NCBI RefSeq assembly: GCF_900609065.1
Contig: NZ_UXAU01000009.1
Coordinates: 124,001-188,000 of the forward strand
Direction of reading: 5' to 3'
DNA: 64,000 nt
Origin: Arthrobacter ulcerisalmonis
GTDB lineage: Bacteria > Actinomycetota > Actinomycetes > Actinomycetales > Micrococcaceae
The notes beneath the pieces were generated by a model. It saw only the letters and a list, made by a program, of their open reading frames with translations. It was not told the origin of the DNA and ran no database searches. Position 1 is the first letter of the stretch, and each line of letters begins with the position of its first letter. Shown here piece after piece: positions 18,730 through 26,841 of the stretch. Position numbers and translations under genes: made by a program.

Positions 18730-18770
18730 GTGTCACATTGCTGGATACGGGTAGCTGCCGTTGACAGCTC

Positions 18771-18850
18771 TACCGGCAAAGACGCAAAGACGATAGGGCA
18801 GCCGTGAGAGGGCTCCGACGGAGCTCGACCGAACAGCCCTGGAGGTCCAC
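18771..18850 (+). other. Structured intergenic segment with a GEMM-like core (weak)
   Basis: Contains CGGCAAAGACGCAAAG (18774-18789) and later GGGCAGCCG, which recall conserved pieces of the cyclic di-GMP-I riboswitch. The hairpin normally found between GGCAAA and GACGCAAAG is missing, and no plus-strand gene follows. It could be a degraded riboswitch or chance. Confidence 0.2.
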
Positions 18851-18896
18851 AAATGCGGCTCGCCGAAAGACACGATGGAGCAAGGGCTTCGACTGG

Positions 18897-19942
18897 TTAT
18901 TGGTGGATGGGTTTGGCCAGGTTGAGGCTGATGGTTTGGCCGGGGGCAAGTTCTCCGGCTGACGGGTCTGAGAAGTCGTACCAGACGCGGCCGGTGCCGG
19001 TCAGCGCGCGGTTAGCCGCTGACAGATCCGCGATCTCAGGCACTCCGAAGCGGAAAGCGACCTGGCGCTCGGTGTCCCCGGGCGCAGTGGTGTAGGTCAA
19101 GGGAATCCCGTCGGCGTCAGTGGTAAAAGTCCCCTGGGAACCCTCAATGGTGACGTCGCCGGGCATGAGTCTTACTTGGTCCCTGCCGGGATGGGCTGGT
19201 CTGAGGTGAGGGCTGTGTTCCACCGGAGCAACTGATCGGTGGTGCACCGGAATTTGTAGCCGAGGCTGTCGAAAGAGTCACCGTCGACGGTGGTGTAGAA
19301 AATGGTTTGGCCGAAGGAATTGTTGACGCTCGTTCCTTGACCGGATCTGCTGTCCACAGGGTTTTTCTGGAGCTGGATATGGTTCCCTGCCCGGATAAAA
19401 TAGACGTTGCCCTTCTCGTACGTGAACGCGACCTTGTTGGCTTCAGCTAACTGCTCATCGGTCAGGTTGAACCGGTAGGTGATCCCGGCCAAGCTGTCTT
19501 CGGGCTCGATGGTGTAGCTCGTTGGGATGCCGTTTGCGTCAACCGTGGCAGCGCCCATGGCACCCGGCATGGGACCGTCCGGGATCAGCCGGAGCCGTGT
19601 GCCCGGAGTGAGGAGAGCCCCGGGCTGGAGTCCATTGAACCCAGCGAGCTTCGCCTCGGATAGCTTGTACGCCGCCGCGACGGCCGAGAGGGTGTCTCCC
19701 GTGACGGGGGTGTAGAAGTCCGCGTTGCCAAACGAATCCCGCACAGTTTCTCCACTCAGGGCTGGCTTCACGGTGGAAGACGCGACTGTAGAAGGGGTGG
19801 TCTTGACGGCGGCTGGTTCCGTCTGGCTTGGAGCGCCGGTGTAAGAGCACCCTGCCAGTCCCAGTGACAGCGCAACAATTAGCGCCGGCCGGACCAGGGT
19901 CCGGCCCATCGTCGTCTTTGATGTACTGCCAGGCCCCATCAT
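18897..19942 (-). pseudogene. LysM-repeat lipoprotein interrupted by a frameshift
   Basis: The N-terminal reading frame (19942 to 19172) starts with a signal peptide and lipobox GLAGC and carries LysM-like units, ending prematurely at IPAGTK. The next frame (to 18897) continues with VRLMPGDVTIEG and two more units. Across the junction the second half aligns with the first: SFGNADFYTPV.GDTL / SFGQTIFYTTVDGDS; GTRLRLIPDGPMPG / GTKVRLMPGDV; DANGIPTSYTIEPED / DADGIPLTYTTAPGD. One missing G near 19171 would restore a protein of about 345 residues. The start is ATG 19942 with GGGGGC upstream. The intact protein would bind peptidoglycan at the cell surface. Confidence 0.78.
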
Positions 19943-20039
19943 CAATTTGCCCCCAATAAGTCCGGTGTAGCCGAGTCGCGGCCCGCAAGGGACCAAAATC
20001 GAGCCTAGTAGATGAACTGTGAGGGCTGTGCGGGTGACG

Positions 20040-20601
20040 GAAGGTGCTTCACACGGTGCCCCGCACGTTGGCTGGCCCGGTAGACGGTGAAGCGGGCGAC
20101 GCCGAAGAGTTCGGCAATCGGCGTCGTGGTGTGCCACTCCACAGTTGATGAGTTGGGATTCCTGCTTCTTGGAGGGTTTGGGCTGCCGGCCTCGGAGTTT
20201 GCTTCTGGCTTTCGCTACTACCAGCCCGCGCGTGTCCGGGCGCGGATGAGGTCTTCTTCGAATTCGGCGACCATGCCCAAGACATTGAACAGCAGCTTTC
20301 CTACCGGGTCATGCGGGTTGTAGATGCTGCCGCCGATGTTGAGGCTCACGCTCTTGCGTGTGAGTTCGTCGGCGATGTCTCTGGCCTCAGGCAGGGACCT
20401 TGCGAGCCGGTCCACTTTGGTCACGACGAAAGTGTCACCGCTGTAGCATGCAGCCAGGGTCTTATTCCGCCCGGGTCGGCCGCGTTTGGTGCCGGTGAAT
20501 CCGTGGTTGACGTGGACCACCTCCGCCTCAACGCCAAGGGCATGGTGGTGGGCGGTGAGGTCCGGGGTGTTAGTCGAGCAGCGGGCGTAACCGATGAGCA
20601 G
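20040..20601 (-). pseudogene. Degenerate serine recombinase (resolvase/invertase family)
   Basis: The catalytic domain is readable from 20601: LLIGYARCSTN with the nucleophile Ser, then DRLARSLPEARDIADEL and GKLLFNVLGMVAEFE. A CTG occupies the usual start position. After RARTRAGW the frame stops, and the continuation KARSKLRGRQPKPSKKQE is in a second frame. The HTH (TPIAELFGVARFTVYRASQRAG) is in a third. Two frameshifts plus the lost start make it a dead relic of a mobile element that once entered here. Confidence 0.82.
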
Positions 20602-20928
20602 CCTTCGGGCCTCGCGTGTAGGGCCCCCTCGCCGGGCAATAATTCGGGCAGGATATACGGGAATCTGAGAATGGCTAGAACGCGCGGAAGTTCAGAGAGC
20701 CGAGGGAAGTTGCCAGAGTAGCCGGTGATCGACCGGCTAACGGGCGGGTAGGACGTGGTGCTACGTTTGATCCCAGTGACATTCTTACTTTCTCTGTGAC
20801 CCAGAGTCGATGCAGCGGTTCCCGTTCGTTTCCCTTGGAAGCGGTGATTCCGTGTGCCCTCGAAGGGGACTCCCTCGCGAGTTCCCCTGGCACCCGGCCC
20901 CTCACCGAACTCGTCCAGAGAAGATCAC
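20602..20928. other. Gene-free spacer with a hairpin
   Basis: No supported gene. A perfect 7-bp hairpin AGCCGGT-GATCG-ACCGGCT lies at 20720-20738. The last bases carry the ribosome site (GAGAAG) of the pentapeptide-repeat gene. The hairpin could be part of an old element end. Confidence 0.4.
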
Positions 20929-21801
20929 ATGTCCTTCATTTCGAGCGACTCCGCCACGCCCTCCTCACCTGCCCTTGACCGGGACTCACTGCGCCCTGAT
21001 TGCGGCAACTGCTTCGCGCTCTGCTGCACCGCACTAGGCTTTTCCCGCACCACGGACTTCGCCATCGACAAGCCAGCAGGAAGTCCCTGCAAGAACCTTG
21101 CCTCCGACTTCTCCTGCAGCATCCACGACAGCCTGCGCCCGCGAGGCTTCCGAGGATGCACTGTCTTCGACTGCTTCGGAGCCGGCCAAAACGTCTCCCA
21201 GAACCTCTTCCGAGGAATCAGCTGGAAAGCGGATCCGGCAACAGCGAAAGACATGTTCCCGTCCTTCAAAGTCGTCCGGCAACTCCACGAAATGCTCTGG
21301 TACTTGGCAGAAGCTACCAGCAGGACCTTCGACCCGGACACCTCGCACCAAGTCAACGAGCTCAGAATGACAATCGAAAATGCGATGGCCGAAACGCAGC
21401 AGGTCCTCTCCCTGAACCTCGGCGACATGCACGCCCGGGTTCGGTCCGTACTGATAGACGTCAGCGAAGAAGTGAGGTCCTCATACCTTGCAACTGGTGA
21501 CTATCATCTAGATGCTGCGCTCGTCCCGGGAGCAGACCTCATGGGCAAGAATATGAAGTCCAGGTCTCTGTGTGGGGCAGACCTTCGAGGCGCCTATCTC
21601 ATCGCTGCGGACCTGCGAGACTGCGACCTCTCAGGCGCTGACCTCCTCGGCGCTGACCTCAGAGATGCCCGCCTCGAAGGAGCCGATCTTTCCAGAAGCC
21701 TCTATCTGACACAGGCCCAACTCAACGCCGCCCAAGGCGACGCCCACACGCGCCTAGACCCCGACCTCAACAGTCCTACTCATTGGCCCAACAACAGCTG
21801 A
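20929..21801 (+). CDS. Pentapeptide-repeat protein with N-terminal YkgJ-like cysteine domain
   Basis: The 290-residue protein has eight N-terminal cysteines arranged C25-x2-C28-x3-C32-C33, then C54, C63, C77 and C82, with PCKNL, FSCSIH and RPRGFRGC. This resembles the YkgJ-type zinc/iron-binding motif. A helical middle follows (about 105-185). Residues 205-265 form pentapeptide repeats (A/S-D-L-x-x: CGADLRGAYL, SGADLLGADL, EGADLSRS). ATG 20929 has GAGAAG upstream. No signal peptide. Function unknown; the combination suggests a metal-binding or redox sensor with a quadrilateral beta-helix. Confidence 0.8.
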   Translation: MSFISSDSATPSSPALDRDSLRPDCGNCFALCCTALGFSRTTDFAIDKPAGSPCKNLASDFSCSIHDSLRPRGFRGCTVFDCFGAGQNVSQNLFRGISWKADPATAKDMFPSFKVVRQLHEMLWYLAEATSRTFDPDTSHQVNELRMTIENAMAETQQVLSLNLGDMHARVRSVLIDVSEEVRSSYLATGDYHLDAALVPGADLMGKNMKSRSLCGADLRGAYLIAADLRDCDLSGADLLGADLRDARLEGADLSRSLYLTQAQLNAAQGDAHTRLDPDLNSPTHWPNNS

Positions 21802-21821
21802 AGACGACACAACGGTGCCCG

Positions 21822-21854
21822 CTGGCCGGCAACTACACAGCAGTTGCCGGCCAG
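21822..21854 (+). terminator. Long perfect hairpin after the pentapeptide-repeat gene
   Basis: A 13-bp perfect stem CTGGCCGGCAACT / AGTTGCCGGCCAG encloses a 7-base loop. It begins 20 bases past the stop codon. No T-run follows, so it may act as a Rho-independent-like barrier or mRNA 3-prime protector. Confidence 0.6.
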
Positions 21855-22012
21855 TCAGCACCAAAACCTCCGGCGGATAGTGTCCGATAGCCGATCCCTC
21901 TGCGCGCCGCCTCTTGCTGTCAGTTTCCGCCAGCAATAGCCCACGCGCCTGCCGCTGAGTCCGCGTTCAGTAGGACCGAGAACGCAACAACGCAGGCGCC
22001 CTGGCTGCTCAT

Positions 22013-22207
22013 CTAGATGGTGGGACGTGAGGCACGAAGCGAAAGAATGGCCCGGGCGGCAAAGGTAACGCCGGCGAGTAAAAGTATGATCTCCGAGACG
22101 ATGCTGTACCAAACCCCGTTGGCGTTCAACGCGATGTATACGCCGACGAGAGAGAAAATAACTGCCCCCAGCGACCAAATGAGCGTTGCTCTCATGGTGT
22201 TATTCAT
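22013..22207 (-). CDS. Small two-helix membrane protein
   Basis: 64 residues with two hydrophobic segments (LIWSLGAVIFSLVGVYIAL and IVSEIILLLAGVTFAARAIL) and a basic tail RASRPTI. A hairpin GCAGCC-CTTA-GGCTGC sits directly before the start codon on the minus strand, where a ribosome site would be. Translation may be poor or start at the second Met. Function unknown. Confidence 0.5.
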   Translation of the reverse strand: MNNTMRATLIWSLGAVIFSLVGVYIALNANGVWYSIVSEIILLLAGVTFAARAILSLRASRPTI

Positions 22208-22251
22208 TACAGCAGCCTAAGGGCTGCCTTGATTGGTAAAATTCTTGGCTG

Positions 22252-22271
22252 CGTAAGGGGATCGACTTACG
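22252..22271. repeat. Short palindromic spacer, copy 1 (related copies at 22707, 23046, 23799)
   Basis: CGTAAG-N8-CTTACG with loop GGGATCGA. Related spacers: 22707-22723 (GTAGAGGATCGGTTACG), 23046-23063 (GTAAAGGATCGGCTTACG) and a partial one at 23799-23810 (CGTAAAGGATCC). All lie between tiny genes of this accessory block. Confidence 0.4.
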
Positions 22272-22298
22272 TGCGCGTGGCGTGCCCACTAAGTTTGG

Positions 22299-22622
22299 CT
22301 AAGCGTCAGGTGACACGATTGCGAGCTCTCCGTTACTCAGAAGCGGAGCCACGCAGTCTGCAATGCGGACAGCGTCCGTTTCCGAAGCTCCAGCTTTCAA
22401 CCGAAAACCGAGTCGGGAAGAGGGCATGTCCGCGCTCTGCACAGCTGACTCCACGCTTGGATCATCTTCGCACTCAGCTAGCGACACGAAGACCGGGTCA
22501 GTTACGCCTACGCCCCAACGATCGTCCGCAGAAGCGATACTTGGGTAATCCGTTGAATCGGAAGGTGCAGCGCAGGACGCCAGCAACAGAACAAGTATCG
22601 GCGTCAAAAATTTCTTTCGCAT
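22299..22622 (-). CDS. Small putative lipoprotein
   Basis: 107 residues with signal peptide MRKKFLTPILVLLLASC, so it is predicted to be lipidated at Cys17. The mature part carries two further Cys (AECEDD and IADCVAPLL) and no recognised domain. ATG 22622 has GGGGCGG upstream. It lies among several unrelated small genes. Function unknown. Confidence 0.65.
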   Translation of the reverse strand: MRKKFLTPILVLLLASCAAPSDSTDYPSIASADDRWGVGVTDPVFVSLAECEDDPSVESAVQSADMPSSRLGFRLKAGASETDAVRIADCVAPLLSNGELAIVSPDA

Positions 22623-22735
22623 TGCCGCCCCTTTCGGCTGATGTCTTCGTTGATCATGGCGTTTAGCCGACCTTGTGGGAAGACCCAAGTCTTTCATGAC
22701 CGTCCGGTAGAGGATCGGTTACGTCGCTACTAGCC

Positions 22736-22978
22736 CTAGGCCAGATCCTTACGCCTATCAACTCGGGCGGCAACGATGCTCAGCGTGCCGCTAAGTAGAA
22801 AGCTGAGAGCAAGTACGCCAAGGCCGCAAGCAACGGCTATCCCGAAGGCATCGGGTTCGGCGACAGAGTCAATGACAGGCTCTTGGTAGTACCAGATCGT
22901 GTACCACGCATTCATTCCGAAGACGCCGATGAGTACAGTCACGATCCAAGATACGACTGCCAGATGCCAAACTTTCAT
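22736..22978 (-). CDS. Small two-helix membrane protein
   Basis: 80 residues with helices near VVSWIVTVLIGVFGM and IAVACGLGVLALSFLLSGTL and a basic C-terminus (ARVDRRKDLA). ATG 22978 follows GGGGGGA at ideal spacing, which excludes the longer frame. Function unknown. Confidence 0.62.
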   Translation of the reverse strand: MKVWHLAVVSWIVTVLIGVFGMNAWYTIWYYQEPVIDSVAEPDAFGIAVACGLGVLALSFLLSGTLSIVAARVDRRKDLA

Positions 22979-23072
22979 ACTTCCCCCCAGTACTAGCTTC
23001 CGACAAAGCCTAGCCGTAGCTAAAGAGTCGTCCGACCGGCCCCCGGTAAAGGATCGGCTTACGCTACGCCAG

Positions 23073-23390
23073 GTGCTGGTCTCGGAGTATGGTCGGTGGA
23101 TGCGGGCAGAACTCATTGATCCAAGGGATCAGACCGCGCAGGTCGATGATCCGACTTACAGGGTGTATTTCTGGACAGACGATGGAGGGGCAAAAGAAGA
23201 GTGGGAACTCTCAGGAGCAGACCTTCCTGAGGTACTCAAATGGATACCTACCCAAGCCAAAGGCCGATCGCACAGTCTCTGGGTAACCACTCGATCCCCG
23301 AACAAAGTGTGTCTTATCCGCTTGCAAGGAATCGACTTAGACAGCGGCCCCGGTTCTTGGCCCTCCTGGGCTCAACAAACATATAGTTAG
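23073..23390 (+). CDS. Hypothetical soluble protein
   Basis: About 105 residues from the GTG at 23073 (LVSEYGRWMRAELIDPRD); an ATG at 23100 is the alternative. The sequence is rich in Trp and acidic residues (YRVYFWTDDGGAKEEWEL, WIPTQAKGRSHSLWV) and looks like a compact globular protein. No domain recognised. It is the only plus-strand gene in this run of small genes. Confidence 0.55.
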   Translation: MLVSEYGRWMRAELIDPRDQTAQVDDPTYRVYFWTDDGGAKEEWELSGADLPEVLKWIPTQAKGRSHSLWVTTRSPNKVCLIRLQGIDLDSGPGSWPSWAQQTYS

Positions 23391-23435
23391 GCGCACGCTG
23401 ACCGATCCTTCAGCGGGCCGTAATGAGGGGTCGGT

Positions 23436-23732
23436 CTAGCTAGACACCTGTTGCAGTGCAACAGGGATGTAGGTCAGCACGTTGAGCAGGGCCCAGGTGG
23501 CAAGTCCGTAGCCGAGCACGAGGGCCGCTATCGCCATGGAGCGACCCCTCTCGTTTTTTCTTTTGATCTGATTCAACGAGACGTGTCCTGTCCCCACCGC
23601 GAAAGTCGCAAGAATCCCGAGGCCAAAGAACCAAATACCGGCAAAGGCGATGCCGGCCAGGGCAACGGCCACAATGGCCAGCACGTTAATCCGGCCAGTG
23701 GTCGACGGTGCCTTGGTAGATGACATACTCAC
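23436..23732 (-). CDS. DUF4190-like small membrane protein
   Basis: 98 residues with two helices around a short basic loop containing TGHVSLNQIKRKNERGRSMAIAALVLGY, the pattern of DUF4190-type proteins. It begins at the GTG at 23732 or the ATG at 23726. Function unknown; membrane location is clear. Confidence 0.7.
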   Translation of the reverse strand: MSMSSTKAPSTTGRINVLAIVAVALAGIAFAGIWFFGLGILATFAVGTGHVSLNQIKRKNERGRSMAIAALVLGYGLATWALLNVLTYIPVALQQVSS

Positions 23733-24103
23733 AGTTTCCCTATTTCGTAAGTGTCAATTGAGTCTAACCGCGTAGCAGAGGCTCCCGCAGGACCGCCCCG
23801 TAAAGGATCCTCCAGCGGGACGAATTTCTCGATCGTGGTGCCTGAGGCAGGCTCAATCGCGGTAGAAGCTAGCCATGGCCGCTCTGATCTCCGCCATGTA
23901 CGTATGACCCGCACGTTGAAATGCACGGTGATGGCGGGACTGCGGCACCACGACCCTGATGATGAGGAAGTAGATCAGTTCTGCCGGGGTCTCAACAAAC
24001 GACCAAGCCCCTGACGTCCACCGTAAACGCCCTATGCGTCCTGGGTTTAGCGGCGGAACCTTTTCCGGACAGGTCTCGGGGTAGATGCCTAACCCGGCGA
24101 GTT
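23733..24103. other. Gene-free spacer
   Basis: Open frames here on both strands (for example minus 23853-24119) show no signal, domain or ribosome site and I do not support them. A partial copy of the GTAAAGGATC spacer lies at 23799. Confidence 0.35.
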
Positions 24104-24543
24104 CTAAACTTCTGCGCATGTTCCTTTAGGGACCGAAGGATGACCGAACAGGACGAAGTGGGTTCCGTCGTTCTCTTTGACTGCCACGTAACTGGGTCCG
24201 AAGAGGAAAACAGCCGATTCGCAGGTCTCAGTCGCAACTTTGGCCTCCTTACTGCCATCGGTGCCTCGAGGGTCAACGATCGTGGTCTCTATGGTGATTC
24301 GTCCCGGCTCGGTTTCGACCACTGATTTGATCTGGCCTTCCAGGCTGCACTGGCGTTTGCTGTCGTGAAATCCGAAGTCTTGTCTTGTCCACCCGACGAG
24401 GTGGGAATTGATTCGGGCGCGGCGGCTGTCTGGCTGACGGTCGACCCGTCGCTTCCAGCCATGGCTAGGTTCGGGGAAGACGAGCAACCAGCAATCACTA
24501 GAGCGGCGGATGATATGGCCAGGGTTCGAATTGTCTTTTTCAC
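24104..24543 (-). pseudogene. Small lipoprotein gene with a frameshift
   Basis: From the GTG at 24543 the frame encodes a signal peptide and lipobox (TLAISSAALVIAGC) and runs to about SGGQDKTSD. Then it becomes unlike protein and stops at 24289. The neighbouring frame continues from there with GFHDSKRQCSLEGQIK, VVETEPGRITIETTIVD and AVFLFGPSYVAVKE to 24104. The switch lies in the repeat ACAAGACAAGAC near 24388-24400, a typical slippage spot. Restored, it would be a lipoprotein of about 145 residues of unknown function. Confidence 0.65.
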
Positions 24544-24562
24544 AATGGCCCGATGTCCGAAA

Positions 24563-24585
24563 GGGCGCGCGAAGGCGGCGCGCCC
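24563..24585. other. All-GC hairpin
   Basis: GGGCGCGC (24563-24570) pairs perfectly with GCGCGCCC (24578-24585), loop GAAGGCG. It lies just upstream of the frameshifted lipoprotein. On the minus strand it could act in its leader, or on either strand as a terminator stem, but no T-run follows. Confidence 0.4.
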
Positions 24586-24719
24586 CCAGCACGGTACGAC
24601 TACTCACCGGTGACTTACCGGCGTTGAGAAAACTACTTGGTCCTAACCTTGGCGAACACAACAGGCGCCGACGTCCTCGGCGTTCCGCCTTTCCGAACCC
24701 CATGGTCCGGGCCAGCCAA

Positions 24720-24935
24720 TCAGCCGGCGCGGCGCTCGCGGACCATCCGCTCCAGTTCGCTGCTCACCTGCAGCAGAGAGGTCACGCGGAGGGTCCGGTG
24801 TTCGGCGGGCGTCTGGCGATCCCGCCGCCTGAGCTTTGGCGCCAGCAGGGTGTCCAGGTCTGGCATGGGCTGATCCAGGTGCGCGGGAGCCAGCGGATCG
24901 AAGAAAGGGTTGCAGGCGAAGGATATGCCGGTCAT
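24720..24935 (-). CDS. Small hypothetical protein, 71 residues
   Basis: Begins MTGISFACNPFFDPLAPAHL and ends in a basic helix (LQVSSELERMVRERRAG). Codon use is coding-like. It is divergent from prfC. No domain recognised. Confidence 0.45.
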   Translation of the reverse strand: MTGISFACNPFFDPLAPAHLDQPMPDLDTLLAPKLRRRDRQTPAEHRTLRVTSLLQVSSELERMVRERRAG

Positions 24936-25222
24936 GGGCCCACGCTAGCCAGCTCCCATTTCAGGGTTTTGACCGTTCCGTTTCGAGGGCGTTAAGCGCC
25001 CGCTTCTCCACCTGCGCCCGCGGACAGGCCCGGACGCGGCCACAGCGGGAGATTCCGGTTTGCCGCCCTGCGATAAACTGGAGCTTGGCCTCCGGCAGTG
25101 CATGTTCCCGTGCATTCGCCAGTGCATGTCCGGCCTTTTGAGGCCGCAGCGCCAACTGGCCGCCCAGGGCCCATCCGTGCCCGGGCAAGTTCCCGCAGTC
25201 CCCCCGCAGCGAAGGTTGTACC
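24936..25222 (+). promoter_or_regulatory. prfC upstream region with three GTGCAT repeats
   Basis: GTGCAT occurs at 25098, 25110 and 25122, exactly 12 bases apart. A small GGGCG-TTAAG-CGCCC hairpin lies near 24984-24999. No gene is supported. The repeats could be protein-binding sites or leader elements of prfC. Confidence 0.35.
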
Positions 25223-26836
25223 GTGTCCCAAGATGTCCTTAGCCCCGCCCGGATCTCCGGGATCCACAAAGAGGCAGGCCGCCGTAGGACCTTTGCTGTC
25301 ATTTCGCACCCTGACGCCGGCAAGTCAACGCTGACCGAGGCGCTGGCGCTGCACGCCAAGGTGATCGGCACCGCCGGCGCCTCCAGCGGCAAGGCCAACC
25401 GGAAGGAAACGGTCTCCGACTGGATGCAGATGGAAAAGGACAGGGGCATTTCCATCAGCTCCGCTGCCCTCCAGTTCTCCTACCGCGACACCGTGATCAA
25501 CCTGCTGGACACCCCCGGCCACGCCGACTTTTCCGAGGACACCTACCGGGTGCTGGCAGCCGTGGACTGCGCGGTCATGCTGGTGGACGCCGCCAAAGGC
25601 CTGGAAACCCAGACCATGAAACTCTTTGAGGTCTGCAAGGCCCGCAACCTCCCCATCATTACGGTGATCAACAAGTGGGACCGGCCCGGCCTGGATGCCC
25701 TGGCGCTCATGGACGAGATTACGGAGCGCACCGGCCTGCTGCCCATGCCGCTGACCTGGGCCGTTGGCATTTCCGGTGACTTCCGCGGCGTCTGGGACCT
25801 GCGAAACGATCGCTTCGCCAAGTTCCAGCGCAACAACTCTGGCGCCCAGATCGCGCTGACCGAATACTTCACACCGGAGGAAGCCGCGGAAACCCAGGGC
25901 GAAAACTGGACTGACGCCGTGGATGAGGCCGGCCTGGTGATCGAGTCCAACCTTGAGTTCGACGTCGAGAGCTTCCACGCAGGCACCGCCACCCCCATCC
26001 TGTTCAGCTCAGCGGCCCTCAACTTTGGGGTCAAGGAACTGCTGGACGCCCTGGTGGACTTCGCGCCGCCCGCGGCCCCGCGTCCCGATGTGGACGGCAA
26101 CAACCGCCCCGTCGAATCCTCCTTCTCTGGCTTCGTCTTCAAGGTCCAGGCCGGCATGAACAAGGCGCACCGGGACCACGTAGCCTTCATCCGTGTGTGT
26201 TCGGGCATTTTTGAGCGCGGCATGGTGGTCACGCAGACCCGCACGGGAAAGTCCTTCGCCACCAAGTACGCCCAACAGGTCTTCGGCCGTGAGCGTGAGG
26301 TCATTGACGAGGCTTTCCCTGGAGATGTGGTGGGCCTGGTGAACGCCTCGTCCCTGCGCGTGGGCGACAGCCTTTTCCTTGAGGGCCCGGTGGAATATCC
26401 GGCCATTCCGTTGTTCGCCCCCGAGCACTTCCAGGTGGCGCGCTCCAAGGACCCCAGCAAGTTCAAGCAGTTCCGCCGCGGCATCGAGCAGCTCGAGCAC
26501 GAGGGCGTCATCCAGGTGCTGCGCTCCGACGTCCGCGGTGACCAGGCGCCGGTGCTGGCCGCCGTCGGGCCCATGCAGTTCGAGGTGGTGGAGGACCGGA
26601 TGGCGCACGATTTCAGCGCGCCCATGCGGTTGGAGCGGCTGCCGTATTCTTTGGCCCGGATTTCCACCGTAGAAGCCATGGAGGTGCTGGCGAACGTCAC
26701 CGGCGCCGAGGTGCTGTTGCGGTCCGACGGCGAATACCTGGCGCTGTTCAACGACGTCTGGGCCCTGCGCCGGATTGAGAAGAACCACCCTGACCTGACC
26801 CTGGTGCCCATCGGCACGCATAACCCCGCAAAGTAG
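25223..26836 (+). CDS. prfC: Peptide chain release factor 3
   Basis: Class II release factor GTPase that removes RF1/RF2 from the ribosome after termination. The 537-residue protein has the G1 loop HPDAGKST near residue 30, G3 DTPGHADFSEDT and G4 NKWDRPG. Domain II and the RF3-specific C-terminal region (FRRGIEQLEHEGVIQVL) follow. It starts with GTG at 25223. The next gene begins five bases after the stop. Its normal TAG stop matters for judging the amber codons nearby. Confidence 0.97.
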   Translation: MSQDVLSPARISGIHKEAGRRRTFAVISHPDAGKSTLTEALALHAKVIGTAGASSGKANRKETVSDWMQMEKDRGISISSAALQFSYRDTVINLLDTPGHADFSEDTYRVLAAVDCAVMLVDAAKGLETQTMKLFEVCKARNLPIITVINKWDRPGLDALALMDEITERTGLLPMPLTWAVGISGDFRGVWDLRNDRFAKFQRNNSGAQIALTEYFTPEEAAETQGENWTDAVDEAGLVIESNLEFDVESFHAGTATPILFSSAALNFGVKELLDALVDFAPPAAPRPDVDGNNRPVESSFSGFVFKVQAGMNKAHRDHVAFIRVCSGIFERGMVVTQTRTGKSFATKYAQQVFGREREVIDEAFPGDVVGLVNASSLRVGDSLFLEGPVEYPAIPLFAPEHFQVARSKDPSKFKQFRRGIEQLEHEGVIQVLRSDVRGDQAPVLAAVGPMQFEVVEDRMAHDFSAPMRLERLPYSLARISTVEAMEVLANVTGAEVLLRSDGEYLALFNDVWALRRIEKNHPDLTLVPIGTHNPAK

Positions 26837-26841
26837 GCGTC

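Noticed and set aside
18897..19942. Programmed ribosomal frameshift in the LysM gene
   Set aside because: No slippery heptamer or following pseudoknot is evident; a single-base loss is simpler.
23853..24119. Minus-strand frame of 88 codons
   Set aside because: No ribosome site, no recognisable pattern, and it overlaps the 3-prime end of the frameshifted lipoprotein.
24510..24995. Plus-strand frame of 161 codons upstream of prfC
   Set aside because: It is basic, runs opposite two minus-strand small genes, and shows no domain or ribosome site.
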